Shown in pieces: positions 9,322 to 19,408 of a stretch of DNA of 64,000 nucleotides. The position numbers and the translations under genes are program-made. A model generated the notes under the pieces. That model was not told where the DNA came from, searched no databases, and was given only the letters and a program-made list of their open reading frames with translations. The first letter of the stretch is position 1. The number at the start of each line of letters is the position of its first letter. The stretch comes from Pseudomonas sp. N3-W (GTDB taxonomy: Bacteria > Pseudomonadota > Gammaproteobacteria > Pseudomonadales > Pseudomonadaceae): the NCBI RefSeq assembly GCF_024970185.1, contig NZ_CP103965.1, positions 182,001 through 246,000 on the forward strand, given 5' to 3'.

Positions 9322-11799
9322 ATGCCGTTTTTTGCAGTTCCCTTTATTCATCGTGGTTTGCGTCCTCTGTTTCGCGTTGCGCTGTGCAGCCAGCTGCTGT
9401 GGCCTGCGCTGGCGTTCGCTGATACCCCTTACGATCAAATGGTCCGTGATGCGCGGGCGGGCAACTACACGCCTGCGCTGACTGTGTTGCGGCAGGTGCC
9501 GGCCAACCAGGCCACCACCAGCCAGATCAGCGACCACCTGCAAATTGCCGGTTGGGCCGGCCTCGACGCCGAAGTGGTGCAAGTCTATGAAACCCAGGGC
9601 CGTAATCGGGTGCTACCGGTTCAGGCGCTGACCGCCACCGCCCGCGCCTACCGCAACCTCAAACGCTGGGATTCGGCCACAGAGCTCTATAACAAGGCCC
9701 TGGCACTGGAGCCACAGAACCCCGACCTGCAACTCGGTCTGGCCATGACTCAGGCCGACGCCGGCAAGCCAGAAGAAGCGGTGATCCGCACCAAAGCGCT
9801 GGTGGCCGCCAAGCCAGACGATCCGTCCCGCCGCCTGGCGCTGGCCTACGCCCTGACCCGTGCCGGCAAGAATTACGATGCCCTGTTCGAATACGACCAG
9901 GCGTTCATCCGCGCTGGCAGCAAGCCGGACGTTGCCCGTGAATACGTGTATGCCTTGCAACGCGTGCGTCTGCCCGAGCCGGCCCTGCGTCTGGCCCGGC
10001 AGCGGCCCGGCTTGATCGATCCGGTGCAACTGCGCCGTCTCGAAGGCGATGTGGCGGCCGAACAGGTACGCATGGCCGAATTTGCCACCCGCAGTGAAAA
10101 GGAACGCTTCGACATCGCCGACCGGGCCCTGAAAACCTATGACCAGCTGCTTGCCACCTGGACGCCGGACCCGCAAGCCAAGGACGACGTCACTCGCTGG
10201 CGCATCGACCGTCTCGGCGCGCTGAAGGCTCGGGCGCGTACGGCGCAGGTCATCAGCGAGTACCAGAATCTGATCGGTGAAGGGGTGAACATCCCCACCT
10301 ACGCCATGCGTTGGGTCGCGGCCGCCCACCTGGATCAGCGTCAGCCCGAAATCGCTGCCGATCAGTACCGCCAGGTGTTGGCAGCGCCAGACCGCGATCC
10401 TGCCGATTACGTCGAAGACACCACCGCGTTGTATTACGCCTTGCAGGAAAGCGGCCACGAGGACGAGGCGCGGACCGTGGCGGAGAATCTGGCGAAATCC
10501 CAGAACCCGCGGGTCGAGCTAAAGGGACTGCCCTTCGGCAACCCCAACGATTCCTGGATGGACGCACAACAACTCGCCGCCCAGGCCGAGACAACCGGTT
10601 CGGACCTGAAATCCGGCGAACAGCGTTTGCAGACCTTGGTGGACCAGGCACCGGGCAACACGGGTTTGCGTGTAGCGCAGGCCGATCTGTACCGGGATCG
10701 TGCCTGGCCGCGGCGCTCCGAGAGCGAGCTCAAGGAAGTTGAAGCCTTGACCCCGCGCGACATCGGACTGGAAGTCGCCCAGGGTCACACTGCCATGGAC
10801 CTGCAGGAATGGCGGCAGATGGACGAGTTGGCCGACGACGCCATGGCGCGTTTCCCGGACAACCGTCAGGTGCAGCGTCTGGACCGCCTGCGCGATGTGC
10901 ATGACATGGCGGAGCTGCGCGTGCAGACCTATGGTGGCAAGGCTAACGGTGGCGGGGGCAATGCTGGCGCGGTGGCGGGCAGCCGGGATTTTGGTATTGA
11001 AACCCTGCTCTACAGTCCACCCATCGACGAAGACTGGCGCGTCTTCACCGGTGTCGGATATGCCATCGGCGACTTCCAGGAAGGCACCGGCACCGATCGC
11101 TGGGAGCGCCTGGGCGTTGATCGCCGCACCCGCGACATGACCCTTGAAGCGGAAGTGTCGAACCATGACTTCGGTTACGGCGCCAAGCAGGGCGCTCGCG
11201 TTGCCATTACCCGCGACATCAACGACAACTGGCAATACGGCGGCAGCTTCGCCTATCTGTCGGCCAACACGCCGTTGCGCGCCCTGAACAGCGATGTCAC
11301 GTCCAATGGCGGCAGCGGTTTCATCCGCTGGCGCGCCAATGAAAGCCGTGAGTGGAAGCTGTCTGTCAGCCCGTCACATTTCAGCGACGGCAACAACCGC
11401 GTCGAAGCCTTGCTGACCGGTCGCGAGGGTGTTTACAGCACACCGAAAGTGCAGGTCGATCTGGGTCTGGAAGTGGGTGCCAGTCACAACTCCGAATCTG
11501 AAGACGTGCCGTACTTCAACCCCAAATCCGACTTCAGCGTGCTGCCGACGGTCAACGTCAATCACGTGCTCTACCACCGCTACGAAACCACCTGGAGCCA
11601 GCAGTTCCAGGCCGGTGCGGGCACCTATAGCCAGCGTGATTATTCCACTGGCGGCATCGGCTTGCTCGGCTACGGGCAGCGATACAGCTGGAACGATGTG
11701 TTCGAGGTAGGCGGTCTGTTCAGCGTGATAAACCGACCCTATGACGGCAACCGCGAAACCGATCTGCGTCTGTTGGTCGACCTCACTTACCGCTTCTAG
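9322..11799 (+). CDS. pgaA: PgaA, outer-membrane PNAG exporter
   Basis: An 825-residue protein with a signal peptide (cleavage near ...LAFA, residue 33), a long TPR-like helical domain (about residues 35-500) and a C-terminal beta-barrel ending in the terminal phenylalanine ...LTYRF expected for an outer-membrane protein. This is the PgaA architecture: the barrel exports partially deacetylated poly-beta-1,6-N-acetylglucosamine (PNAG) and the TPR part binds the periplasmic deacetylase PgaB. It begins the pgaABCD operon; pgaB starts 12 bp after its stop. In other bacteria the operon is controlled post-transcriptionally and by c-di-GMP, and two c-di-GMP enzymes lie about 10 kb downstream. Confidence 0.93.
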   Translation: MPFFAVPFIHRGLRPLFRVALCSQLLWPALAFADTPYDQMVRDARAGNYTPALTVLRQVPANQATTSQISDHLQIAGWAGLDAEVVQVYETQGRNRVLPVQALTATARAYRNLKRWDSATELYNKALALEPQNPDLQLGLAMTQADAGKPEEAVIRTKALVAAKPDDPSRRLALAYALTRAGKNYDALFEYDQAFIRAGSKPDVAREYVYALQRVRLPEPALRLARQRPGLIDPVQLRRLEGDVAAEQVRMAEFATRSEKERFDIADRALKTYDQLLATWTPDPQAKDDVTRWRIDRLGALKARARTAQVISEYQNLIGEGVNIPTYAMRWVAAAHLDQRQPEIAADQYRQVLAAPDRDPADYVEDTTALYYALQESGHEDEARTVAENLAKSQNPRVELKGLPFGNPNDSWMDAQQLAAQAETTGSDLKSGEQRLQTLVDQAPGNTGLRVAQADLYRDRAWPRRSESELKEVEALTPRDIGLEVAQGHTAMDLQEWRQMDELADDAMARFPDNRQVQRLDRLRDVHDMAELRVQTYGGKANGGGGNAGAVAGSRDFGIETLLYSPPIDEDWRVFTGVGYAIGDFQEGTGTDRWERLGVDRRTRDMTLEAEVSNHDFGYGAKQGARVAITRDINDNWQYGGSFAYLSANTPLRALNSDVTSNGGSGFIRWRANESREWKLSVSPSHFSDGNNRVEALLTGREGVYSTPKVQVDLGLEVGASHNSESEDVPYFNPKSDFSVLPTVNVNHVLYHRYETTWSQQFQAGAGTYSQRDYSTGGIGLLGYGQRYSWNDVFEVGGLFSVINRPYDGNRETDLRLLVDLTYRF

Positions 11800-11811
11800 A
11801 AGAGTTTGAAG

Positions 11812-13809
11812 ATGCCTTTGATTTCGCGTTTCATCCTTCTGCTGGGAGTGCTGCTGATCAGCGCCTGCGCCCAGCAAGCTCCGACCTTCGCGCCGCCGTC
11901 CACGCGCCCGCTGTCGGACAATGAAAAGCCGTGGCCGAAGAACCATGTGCTGGGGATTGCCTACCATGACATCGAAGACCGTGACCCCGATCAGGCCGTG
12001 GTGGCGGTGCGCACCGAGCGCATGATCGAGCAGTTGGCCTGGCTGCGGGAGAACGGCTACAAACCGGTGACCATTGATCAGATCCTGGCGGCCCACAAGG
12101 GCGGTCCGGAGTTGCCGGCCAAGGCGATTCTGCTGAGTTTCGACGATGGTTATGCGAGCTTCTACACCCGCGTGCTGCCGGTGCTGCGCGCCTATGACTG
12201 GCACGCGTTGCTGGCGCCGGTCGGCGTGTGGATCGATACACCGGCGGACCAGCAGGTGGATTTTGCCGGCCAGATGCGCCCACGTTCGGACTTCCTGAAC
12301 TGGGATCAGGTGCGGGAGATCTCCAGGTCCGGGCTGGTGGAAATCGCCGCCCACACTGATGCCAGCCACAAAGGCATCCTCGCCAACCCGCAGGGCAACT
12401 TGCAGCCAGCGGCGGCGACCCGTCGCTATGACCCGACTACCGGCCGCTACGAGACCGAAGAAGCGTTCCAGGCGCGCATGCGTACTGACGTGGTGACCAT
12501 TACAGAGAAAATCCGCAAGGCCGTCGGCTATAAGCCGCGAGTCTGGGTCTGGCCGTACGGCACGGCAGACGGCACCTCGCTGGAAGTGATCAACGAGCAG
12601 GGCTATCAGATGGCCCTGACCCTGGACGACGGCCTCGATGCCCTCGACAACCTGATGAGCAGCCCACGCTTCCTGGTCGCCTCTGACCCGGACGGTGAAC
12701 ACTTCGCCAACAGCATCGTGGCAGTGCAGGCCGATGCGCCTATGCGCGTGGTGCATGTGGACCTGGACAACGTCTACGACCCAGATCTGGCCCAACAGGA
12801 CATCAACCTCAGCAAACTGATCCAGCGCATGGCCGATATGGGCGCCAACACCGTGTTCCTGCAAGCTTTCGCCGACCCGAAAGGCGATGGCCTGGTGCAC
12901 TCGCTGTACTTCCCCAACCGCCATCTGCCGGTGCGCGCCGACATCTTCGACCGCGTCGCCTGGCAGTTGCGCACCCGTGCCCACGTCAAGGTCTTTGCGT
13001 GGATGCCGGTGCTCAGTTTCGCCCTGGATTCGTCCTTGCCGCGCGTTACACGCTGGGACCCGAAAACCGGCACGACCTCGATTGACCCCGACCAGTACAA
13101 ACGCCTGTCGCCGTTCGACCCGAACGTGCGCCGCCAGATCGGCGAGATCTATCAGGACCTGGCGCGCCTGACTTCGGTCGACGGCATTCTTTATCACGAT
13201 GACGCCGTGCTGTCGGACTTCGAAGACGCCGGTCCCGAGGCGCTCAAGGTGTATGCCGCCAACGGTCTGCCGGGTTCCATGGCGGCGTTGCGCGACGACC
13301 CTGCGGTGATGCAGCGCTGGACGCGGTTCAAGAGCCGCTACCTGATCGACTTCACCCAGGAACTGACCGCCAAGGTCCGCGCCATTCGCGGCCCGCAAGT
13401 ACTGACAGCGCGCAACATCTTTGCCGAGCCGATGCTCAACCCGCAAAGCGAAGCCTGGTTCGCGCAGAACCTCGATGACTTCCTGGCGACCTACGACTGG
13501 ACGGCGCCGATGGCCATGCCGTTCATGGAAAAACAATCACAGCAACACTCCGCAGCCTGGCTCGAGGCGCTGGTGGCAACGGTCAAGACCCGGCCCGATG
13601 CGCTCAAGCGCACGGTGTTCGAGCTGCAAGCCCGGGACTGGACGAAAAAAGCCGATTCCGACATCGACGGCGAGCAGTTGGCCGACTGGATGGGCCGCCT
13701 CAAGCGCCAGGGCGCTACCAGCTTTGGCTACTACCCGGATAATTTCCTCGAGAACCTGCCGGACCTGAAAATCGTGCGGCCTGCGCTCTCCAACAAGTGG
13801 AATCCATAA
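11812..13809 (+). CDS. pgaB: PgaB, PNAG N-deacetylase lipoprotein
   Basis: About 665 residues. The signal peptide ends in the lipobox LLISAC (Cys19). A NodB-type polysaccharide deacetylase domain follows, with [11 protein letters not shown] carrying the metal/catalytic Asp pair at about residues 111-112 and [10 protein letters not shown] giving the His-containing motif. The second half (about residues 310-640, from [14 protein letters not shown]) is the glycoside-hydrolase-like domain of PgaB. The enzyme partly deacetylates PNAG in the periplasm so that PgaA can export it. ATG at 11812 was preferred to the in-frame TTG at 11806 because it leads directly into the signal peptide. pgaC starts one base after its stop. 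Confidence 0.93.
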   Translation: MPLISRFILLLGVLLISACAQQAPTFAPPSTRPLSDNEKPWPKNHVLGIAYHDIEDRDPDQAVVAVRTERMIEQLAWLRENGYKPVTIDQILAAHKGGPELPAKAILLSFDDGYASFYTRVLPVLRAYDWHALLAPVGVWIDTPADQQVDFAGQMRPRSDFLNWDQVREISRSGLVEIAAHTDASHKGILANPQGNLQPAAATRRYDPTTGRYETEEAFQARMRTDVVTITEKIRKAVGYKPRVWVWPYGTADGTSLEVINEQGYQMALTLDDGLDALDNLMSSPRFLVASDPDGEHFANSIVAVQADAPMRVVHVDLDNVYDPDLAQQDINLSKLIQRMADMGANTVFLQAFADPKGDGLVHSLYFPNRHLPVRADIFDRVAWQLRTRAHVKVFAWMPVLSFALDSSLPRVTRWDPKTGTTSIDPDQYKRLSPFDPNVRRQIGEIYQDLARLTSVDGILYHDDAVLSDFEDAGPEALKVYAANGLPGSMAALRDDPAVMQRWTRFKSRYLIDFTQELTAKVRAIRGPQVLTARNIFAEPMLNPQSEAWFAQNLDDFLATYDWTAPMAMPFMEKQSQQHSAAWLEALVATVKTRPDALKRTVFELQARDWTKKADSDIDGEQLADWMGRLKRQGATSFGYYPDNFLENLPDLKIVRPALSNKWNP

Positions 13810-13810
13810 C

Positions 13811-15166
13811 ATGCTGGATAGATTTCTGGCTCTGCTGGTTCTGGCGATCGTCCTCGGGATTCCCCTGGGGCTGATCTTCCTGGTCACCGGGCAATTTTTA
13901 ATGGACTTCGTGTTCTTCTACCCGCTGTTCATGTCGGGGTTGTGGATCGCCGGCGGCTTCTATTTCTGGATGCACTGGGAGCGACACTGGCCGTGGAAGG
14001 ACGACACGCTACCGCCTCCGCTGGCCGGTGAGCCGATGATTTCGATCCTCATCCCTTGCTACAACGAAGGCGATAATGCGGCGGAAACCATCCAAGCGGC
14101 ACTGGCCCAGCACTATCCAAATATTGAGGTCATCGCCATCAACGACGGCTCCAGGGACAACACCGCCGCCGTACTCGACACGCTGGCGGCGCAGGATCCA
14201 CGTTTGCGCGTGCTGCACCTGGCCGAAAACCAGGGCAAGGCCGTTGCCCTGCGCATGGGCGCCATCGCGGCGCGCAGTGAGTATCTGGTGTGCATTGACG
14301 GCGATGCGCTGCTGGCACCGAACACGGCGGCCTATCTGGTGGCGCCGATGCTCGATAATGCGCGCCTCGGTGCCGTGACCGGCAACCCGCGTATTCGTAC
14401 GCGCTCGACGCTGGTGGGCCGGGTTCAGGTGGGCGAGTTTTCCTCGATCATTGGGCTGATCAAGCGTACTCAGCGGGTGTTCGGGCGGATCTTCACCGTC
14501 TCCGGGGTCATCGTCGCGTTCCGCCGCACCGCCCTGAACCGGGTTGGCTACTGGAGCCCGGACATGATCACCGAAGACATCGACATCAGCTGGAAACTGC
14601 AACTGGACCATTGGAGCATCTTCTACGAGCCCCGGGCGTTGTGCTGGATCCTGATGCCGGAAACCCTCAACGGCCTTTGGAAACAACGTCTGCGCTGGGC
14701 CCAGGGTGGTGCCGAAGTCCTGTTCAAAAACATTCGCGGGATCTGGCAGTACCGTCACCGTTATCTCTGGCCGATTCTGTTCGATTACTGCCTGTCCACG
14801 GGTTGGGCCTTCACGTTCCTGCTGTCAGTGATCTTTTATGTCGTCGGAAAATTCGTCGAAATGCCCGAAGCCATTGCGGTGCATCACCTGTTGCCGCCTG
14901 CGTTTACCGGACTGGTGCTGGCGATGGTGTGCCTGATGCAATTTGCCGTCAGCATCCTGATCGACCGCCGTTATGAGAAGGATTTGTGGAAAACCATGTT
15001 CTGGGTGGTCTGGTATCCCCTGGTGTTCTGGTTCATCAGCTTGCTCACGACCCTGGTGAGCTTCCCCAAAGTGCTGCTCGGCCGACATCAGAAGCGTGCG
15101 CGCTGGGTCAGTCCGGACCGGGGTATCAAGCCGCGAGACGACGATGAAGAGGAGGTCATCAAATGA
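13811..15166 (+). CDS. pgaC: PgaC, PNAG synthase glycosyltransferase
   Basis: A 451-residue inner-membrane family-2 glycosyltransferase. N-terminal transmembrane helices (to about residue 50) are followed by the catalytic domain with [41 protein letters not shown] and QRLRWAQGG, which are the D, DxD, ED and QxxRW motifs of processive beta-synthases. C-terminal helices follow. It polymerises UDP-GlcNAc into PNAG together with PgaD. In E. coli the PgaCD complex needs c-di-GMP. Its stop overlaps the pgaD start. Confidence 0.94.
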   Translation: MLDRFLALLVLAIVLGIPLGLIFLVTGQFLMDFVFFYPLFMSGLWIAGGFYFWMHWERHWPWKDDTLPPPLAGEPMISILIPCYNEGDNAAETIQAALAQHYPNIEVIAINDGSRDNTAAVLDTLAAQDPRLRVLHLAENQGKAVALRMGAIAARSEYLVCIDGDALLAPNTAAYLVAPMLDNARLGAVTGNPRIRTRSTLVGRVQVGEFSSIIGLIKRTQRVFGRIFTVSGVIVAFRRTALNRVGYWSPDMITEDIDISWKLQLDHWSIFYEPRALCWILMPETLNGLWKQRLRWAQGGAEVLFKNIRGIWQYRHRYLWPILFDYCLSTGWAFTFLLSVIFYVVGKFVEMPEAIAVHHLLPPAFTGLVLAMVCLMQFAVSILIDRRYEKDLWKTMFWVVWYPLVFWFISLLTTLVSFPKVLLGRHQKRARWVSPDRGIKPRDDDEEEVIK

Positions 15167-15687
15167 AAATCATCAGAACCCGGCAGCGGCCTTTTCTGAT
15201 TGTGGTCGATGTCTTCTTCACCGTGCTGGCCTGGATCGGGCTCCTGTATCTGCTGGTGCGGGGGCTTTGGCCGTTGCTCGATAGCCATGACGGCCCGCGT
15301 ATCGATGGGACGTTTTTCGATGCCCTGGGTACGTTGCAGATCTACCTGTGGGTGGCATTGTTCAACGCAGTCGTCCTGATTTCGTGGGCGCGTTATCAGC
15401 AGCGCAAAAGCCGCAGCTTCGCCCAACGGCGCCTGCCGGCCCCGGTGGCGGACGATGAAGGGCTGAGCAAGAGCTTCAAATTGACCGGGGATCGACTCGA
15501 AAGATTGCGTACACCCGGCTCGATGATCATCCATAACAATCAGGACGGTGACATCAGCCATGTCGTGCCGCATTTCGTCCCTGTTGATCCTGCGTTGCAA
15601 CCACCCCCGCTGGCGCCACTGGAGCACCCGCTGGTTATCCGTTTGCCCTCCGAGGACGACGGTAAAGACACGGTGAATCACCTCTGA
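15163..15687 (+). CDS. pgaD: PgaD, PNAG synthase accessory subunit
   Basis: A 174-residue protein with two transmembrane helices (about residues 9-37 and 57-75) followed by a cytoplasmic tail, matching the PgaD layout. The start ATG overlaps the pgaC stop by four bases. It partners PgaC in the synthase; the two subunits sense c-di-GMP together in E. coli. The tail of about 90 residues, with a proline-rich end ([16 protein letters not shown]), is longer than I would expect for the E. coli protein. Identification rests mainly on position and topology. Confidence 0.88.
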   Translation: MKIIRTRQRPFLIVVDVFFTVLAWIGLLYLLVRGLWPLLDSHDGPRIDGTFFDALGTLQIYLWVALFNAVVLISWARYQQRKSRSFAQRRLPAPVADDEGLSKSFKLTGDRLERLRTPGSMIIHNNQDGDISHVVPHFVPVDPALQPPPLAPLEHPLVIRLPSEDDGKDTVNHL

Positions 15688-15707
15688 AGTGTGCAGTTGT
15701 CTGTGAC

Positions 15708-15837
15708 GAGGGAGCTTGCTCGCGCTGGAGGCCGCAGGACTCCGGGTATCGGCTACGGACTTCTACCGGATAAAACTCCGATACTGATATTGCGTCTGCT
15801 GCGCAGCCAAGCGGGGGTAAGCTCCCTCGACACAGGG
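15708..15837. repeat. Composite REP doublet (CGAGGGAGCTTGCTC type)
   Basis: Two inverted arms, GACGAGGGAGCTTGCTCGCGCT and GCGGGGGTAAGCTCCCTCGACAC, flank about 80 bp. The same arm type appears in the 43.6-45.1 kb tandem array and at 58.4 kb. It separates pgaD from the convergent reductase gene. Confidence 0.7.
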
Positions 15838-15842
15838 TCGGT

Positions 15843-17372
15843 TCAACCAAAGTCTCGAACCAGTCGCCAAGCCTCGTCCACCGGCAGCGGCTGTTTCATC
15901 CGCTCGGCCAACATTGCCATGGCCCGCTCCTCATCGCACGCTACTGCCGCGACCACCACACCGTCCTTGCCGAACAGGCCAATAAAGGGCGGGTGATAAG
16001 GATCGCCCTTGAACTCGACGTCATCCCATTGCTCGGCGTGCCCGAGGTAGTCGTAGTTTTTGCCGAAGTGCCAGGTCCAGAAAAACGGCACATCCAGATA
16101 GTGTTCATTGCCACCGAGCATGTTGGCCGCCGCGATCCGCGCCTGTTGCTGCGCCAGGCGCCAGTGTTCGATGCGCTGGGGCTGGCCGTTGAGCGGGAAC
16201 GTGGCGATGTCGCCGACGGCCCACAGCCCGTCGCTGACGCGCATGCCGCCATCGACTTTCAGTGATTTGTCTTTCTCTTTTGGCAGATCGGCAAACGGCT
16301 CGGTAGCCGGGCTGACACCGATGCCCACCAGCACCAGATCCGCCGGCAAGCGCTGGCCGTTATCCAGTTGTACGGCCTCAACCTTGTCGGTGCCGTCGAT
16401 GCGCTGGGCCTCGCCCTGAGTATGAAACACCACGCCATTGGCCTCGTGCCGGGCGCGAATGGCCTTGCCGACGGTGGTGCCGAATTGCGCCGCGAACGGC
16501 ACGGCATGACGAGCCAGTACCGTCACGTCCAGACCGTATTGGCGCAACGCTGAAGCGGACTCCAGGGCGATAAAACTGTCACCGATAATCATCACCCGCT
16601 GGCCGGGTTTTGCGGCTTCGATGATTCGTTTCGCCTGCTCTCTGGAGCGCAGCAGAAACACCTGCGGCAGATCGGCGCCGGGCAGCTTCAGCGGTTCGGG
16701 AATCCCGCCTGTAGCCAGCACGGCGGCGTCGTAGGTGAAGGATTGGCCATCGGTCAGGCGCAGGGTTTTGTTGGCGGCGTCCAGACTCGCTACTTCGCCT
16801 TGAATTCGCTCGATCCGCTGGGCTTTATAGAACTCTTCGTCGCGCAGGGGCGGGATTTCTTCGGGAGGCATTTCCCCCGCAATCACGAATTTGCTCAGTA
16901 CGGTGCGGTCATAACCGGCACCGGGCTCCCGGTCGATCAACTGTATGCGGCCGCCAAAACCTTTTTCCCGCAACGCCGCCGCGCATGCCGTCCCTGCGGC
17001 GCCAGCGCCGACGATCACAAAAGTGCGAGGGTCATCCGCTGGTGGTGGGTGGCCGTCCAGCAAGGGTTGGTCGTCGACCCAAACCTCGTCACCGCGCATT
17101 TCCACGCCATAGCGCCGCAAACTGTCCAGCGCTGGCGGTTCACACAGCGCGCCGTCCTCAATCCGAAACGCAGCCTTGTGCCACGGACAAATCAACCGTC
17201 CATGACACACCGCACCCTCGGCCAGCGGAGCCCCCGCGTGCGGGCATTCCCCCTGAAAGGCGCGCAGTTGCACACCGACCTTCAGCAGGACGATTTTCAT
17301 CTCGTTGATGTGCACTTCAAGGCCCCGGTTTTCCGGGACATCGGTGAAACGGGCGGCGCGGTGCAGGGCCAT
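15843..17372 (-). CDS. Rieske-FAD pyridine nucleotide-disulfide oxidoreductase
   Basis: A 509-residue fusion. The N-terminal domain is a Rieske [2Fe-2S] ferredoxin with Cys43-Pro-His45 and Cys62-x2-His65 (CPHAGA and CPWHKAAF). A FAD/NAD(P)H reductase follows: the first dinucleotide motif is VIVGAGAAGTACA, the second GQRVMIIGDSFIALESASAL, and VSDGLWAVGDIATF binds the FAD. It resembles AIFL/ferredoxin-reductase-like proteins that move electrons from NAD(P)H to an unknown acceptor. The start at 17372 has GGAGAG five bases upstream; the open frame extends further. It is monocistronic and convergent with pgaD. Confidence 0.87.
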   Translation of the reverse strand: MALHRAARFTDVPENRGLEVHINEMKIVLLKVGVQLRAFQGECPHAGAPLAEGAVCHGRLICPWHKAAFRIEDGALCEPPALDSLRRYGVEMRGDEVWVDDQPLLDGHPPPADDPRTFVIVGAGAAGTACAAALREKGFGGRIQLIDREPGAGYDRTVLSKFVIAGEMPPEEIPPLRDEEFYKAQRIERIQGEVASLDAANKTLRLTDGQSFTYDAAVLATGGIPEPLKLPGADLPQVFLLRSREQAKRIIEAAKPGQRVMIIGDSFIALESASALRQYGLDVTVLARHAVPFAAQFGTTVGKAIRARHEANGVVFHTQGEAQRIDGTDKVEAVQLDNGQRLPADLVLVGIGVSPATEPFADLPKEKDKSLKVDGGMRVSDGLWAVGDIATFPLNGQPQRIEHWRLAQQQARIAAANMLGGNEHYLDVPFFWTWHFGKNYDYLGHAEQWDDVEFKGDPYHPPFIGLFGKDGVVVAAVACDEERAMAMLAERMKQPLPVDEAWRLVRDFG

Positions 17373-17512
17373 GATCGCTCTCCAGACAGGCGTTTCACGT
17401 TGGAGCCCGATGCTTATCCCGAGGTTCAGCGCATTTGCCACTGCCACCGTACGAGCGGTCCGGCTATAGTTCGCAGGCCGACGATGGCCCAACCCGCACA
17501 AGGTTTTCCGCA

Positions 17513-18073
17513 ATGTCTCGATTGACCTCTCTGACCCCTTGGCTGGCGGCTGTTGCAGTCGCCCTTTGCGTGCAAATGCCCGTGCAGGCCGTGGAGCGCT
17601 TCACCCTCAATATCCCGGGTGTTTCGGACGACCGCCTGTTCACCGCCGCCGCCGCCAGCGATGCCTCCGGTTGCGGCGGCCACAACGTGTCCCCGGCCCT
17701 GAACTGGAACGCCGGCCCCGCAGGCACCCTGAGCTATGCCATCGTCATGCACGACCCGGACGGCCAGAAAGGCCAGGGCGTCGATCACTGGGTGCACTAC
17801 GGCATCAAGCCCACCACCCACCAGATCCCGGCCGGTGCCGGCACCAAAACCACCTTCGAAGGCGTGGGCGGCACCAACACCAAAGGCACCACCACCTACA
17901 TCGGCCCATGCCCGCCATCCGGCGACAGCGCGCACCACTACGTCATCCAGATCTACGCCCTGGACCTGGCCCCCGACGCCTTGCCCGCCGGCCTGACCCG
18001 CGTGCAACTGCTGGAAAAAATCAAGGACCACGTCCTGAAAAACAGCAGCGTGGTACGCCGCTACCACCGTTGA
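17513..18073 (+). CDS. YbhB/YbcL-family (PEBP-like) periplasmic protein
   Basis: A 186-residue protein with a signal peptide (cleavage after about residue 25, ...MPVQA) and the phosphatidylethanolamine-binding-protein fold. The signatures are HNVSPALNW, MHDPDGQKGQGVDHWVHYGI and YIGPCPPSGDSAHHYVIQIYALD, the last being the ligand-site GxCPP with the following His residues. Bacterial members are periplasmic or cytoplasmic proteins of poorly known function. The start at 17513 places the signal peptide first. It lies 141 bp from the divergent reductase start. Confidence 0.88.
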   Translation: MSRLTSLTPWLAAVAVALCVQMPVQAVERFTLNIPGVSDDRLFTAAAASDASGCGGHNVSPALNWNAGPAGTLSYAIVMHDPDGQKGQGVDHWVHYGIKPTTHQIPAGAGTKTTFEGVGGTNTKGTTTYIGPCPPSGDSAHHYVIQIYALDLAPDALPAGLTRVQLLEKIKDHVLKNSSVVRRYHR

Positions 18074-18149
18074 TGGTCTAAACGGCCAATTGGCATCGGC
18101 CCGCGAATGAGCGCACTATCGAGCCATAGCCGATGCGTTGGAGGAAGCC

Positions 18150-18359
18150 GTGGCGAAAAAAATCGACCGCATCGCCCAAATGCTCAACTGCCCGGAAAAA
18201 GGCGCGGAACTACGGCGGGCGATCACCGAAAGCCGTAAAGAGTTTCTGTTGAACCAGTCGCAGGAAGACGCTCTGGAGGAGGACACCGCTGATGAAGAGG
18301 TGTTTGACGAGGAAGAGGACGATGAATACGACGAGTTCGACTGGACGACTGAGGATTGA
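18150..18359 (+). CDS. Small acidic hypothetical protein
   Basis: A 69-residue ORF starting at GTG with a strong GGAGGAA ribosome binding site. The N-terminal half is basic and helical (AKKIDRIAQMLNCPEKGAELRRAITESRKEF); the C-terminal half is almost entirely acidic (DEEVFDEEEDDEYDEFDW). I do not recognise a family. A good terminator follows directly, which supports a real gene. Confidence 0.6.
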   Translation: MAKKIDRIAQMLNCPEKGAELRRAITESRKEFLLNQSQEDALEEDTADEEVFDEEEDDEYDEFDWTTED

Positions 18360-18363
18360 GTGA

Positions 18364-18391
18364 CAAAAAAACCGCTTAGGCGGTTTTTTTG
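18364..18391 (+). terminator. Rho-independent terminator
   Basis: A-run, CCGC-TTAG-GCGG hairpin and a run of seven T residues directly after the small acidic ORF. Confidence 0.85.
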
Positions 18392-18679
18392 TGGGTGGGT
18401 GTTTTAGGGCGGTCGCACTCCGGATTGCGCCGCTTCAACGAACCAGTGCTCACCTGTTACGTGATCAATTGTTTTTTACGGAGGGCAGGACTTCGAGGTT
18501 GCCTTGCAATGTGAGTTGGACGATTAGCTTCCAGTAGGGGAGTGTTTGATCCACCTAATCGACAGCGAATCAAAAAAATCGCTGATCGCGCAACTGTCTT
18601 TGTTGCCCATTTGCGGCGGCCTTGGCTTCAAGTTGAAGTATCGTTTGGCCCGTACTTTTTTTGCAGATTTGGAGCCGTT
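18392..18679. other. Intergenic stretch without recognised gene
   Basis: About 290 bp between the terminator and the next small ORF. Frames are open here on the plus strand but lack a ribosome binding site or recognisable protein. It presumably holds the promoter of the 18680 ORF; I see no further structure. Confidence 0.4.
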
Positions 18680-18865
18680 ATGGCGCTTTCCACCCGCCAC
18701 GCGGTTATCAACCTCAGGGCCGTCCGTGAAGCCATTGCCGCCAGTCGCAATGACCCACGCCCAAGCGTTACGGCCCATACGCTGTTTGCCGAACTGGACG
18801 CGCTCATCGATGACGTCGCAGCAGAGAGAGGCGAAAAGCACCCACAAAAAAGCCCCAGACCCTAA
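18680..18865 (+). CDS. Small hypothetical protein
   Basis: A 61-residue ORF (MALSTRHAVINLRAVREAIAASR...) with GGAG six bases upstream. It looks helical in the first 45 residues, with a charged C-terminal tail. I do not recognise it. It converges with tRNA-Arg, and its stop codon lies inside the hairpin that terminates the tRNA transcript. It could be a small cytosolic protein or a chance ORF. Confidence 0.45.
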   Translation: MALSTRHAVINLRAVREAIAASRNDPRPSVTAHTLFAELDALIDDVAAERGEKHPQKSPRP

Positions 18866-18877
18866 GGCCTGAGGCTT
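18849..18877 (-). terminator. Terminator of tRNA-Arg (possibly bidirectional)
   Basis: AGCCCCAG pairs with CTGAGGCT around a short loop. On the minus strand it is followed by a T-run, so it fits as the tRNA-Arg terminator; the plus-strand ORF ends within it. Confidence 0.7.
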
Positions 18878-18894
18878 TCTCGTTGCTGCAAATA

Positions 18895-18971
18895 TGGTGC
18901 ACCAGGCGGGATTCGAACCCACGACCCCTGCCTTCGGAGGGCAGTACTCTATCCAGCTGAGCTACTGGTGC
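18895..18971 (-). tRNA. tRNA-Arg (anticodon CCG)
   Basis: Reading the minus strand, the acceptor stem GCACCAG pairs with CTGGTGC. The D-arm (AGCTCAGCTGGATAGAG), the anticodon arm with loop CTCCGAA (anticodon CCG, reading CGG codons), the T-arm GTGGGTTCGAATCC and an encoded CCA end are all present. Total length is 77 bases. Confidence 0.97.
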
Positions 18972-19174
18972 TTATGCGGGCGACATCATACCTATGTAGG
19001 CTCGGGGCGTCCATGATGGTTTTCAGCGGGTAATTGTCAGCATTTGTGGCCGTCATTTCTACACGCTTCTCCCCCAGCGATACTGGGCTTTCAATGGTTC
19101 TCTGGCGCTTTGGCAGGGCTGATCTATCGTTCTCCTGCGACAGGTCTGTCGTCGCCTTCCTTCAGGAGAGATGC

Positions 19175-19408
19175 ATGTCAAACAGCGTCGTCAACCCTCA
19201 AATCACTGACTCCGTTACCCAGGCGAATGTCCAGGTCGTGGGCACTGCGCCCGCGACGGCGATTGCCGCTCTGTGTCAGGTCACCAGTCATGCGATCAGT
19301 CTGGCCTTGCAGAACGCGGTCAGTCAGCAGCAGGCGATGAACATCATTGGCAACGCCACCGTGGCCAGCGCCGTGGCGCAGATCCTGGCGGTGGGAGGGC
19401 GCTCATGA
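19175..19408 (+). CDS. RebB-family R-body protein (first copy)
   Basis: A 77-residue protein beginning MSNSVVNPQITDSVTQANVQVVG, then an Ala/Gln-rich hydrophobic helix region (AISLALQNAVSQQQAMNIIG). It matches the RebB 'killing trait' family. In Caedibacter and other bacteria these small proteins polymerise into R-bodies, coiled ribbons that unroll abruptly, for example with pH. The start follows a clear GGAGAG site. Its stop overlaps the start of the next gene (ATGA), so the three genes to 20270 form an operon. It is clearly related to the second copy at 19986. Confidence 0.85.
   Translation: MSNSVVNPQITDSVTQANVQVVGTAPATAIAALCQVTSHAISLALQNAVSQQQAMNIIGNATVASAVAQILAVGGRS

Noticed and set aside
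11374..13536. 720-codon minus-strand frame over pgaA-pgaB
   Set aside because: Shadow of two well-identified genes.
18895..18971. tRNA-Arg as an island attachment site
   Set aside because: No integrase gene and no repeated tRNA 3' end were seen nearby.
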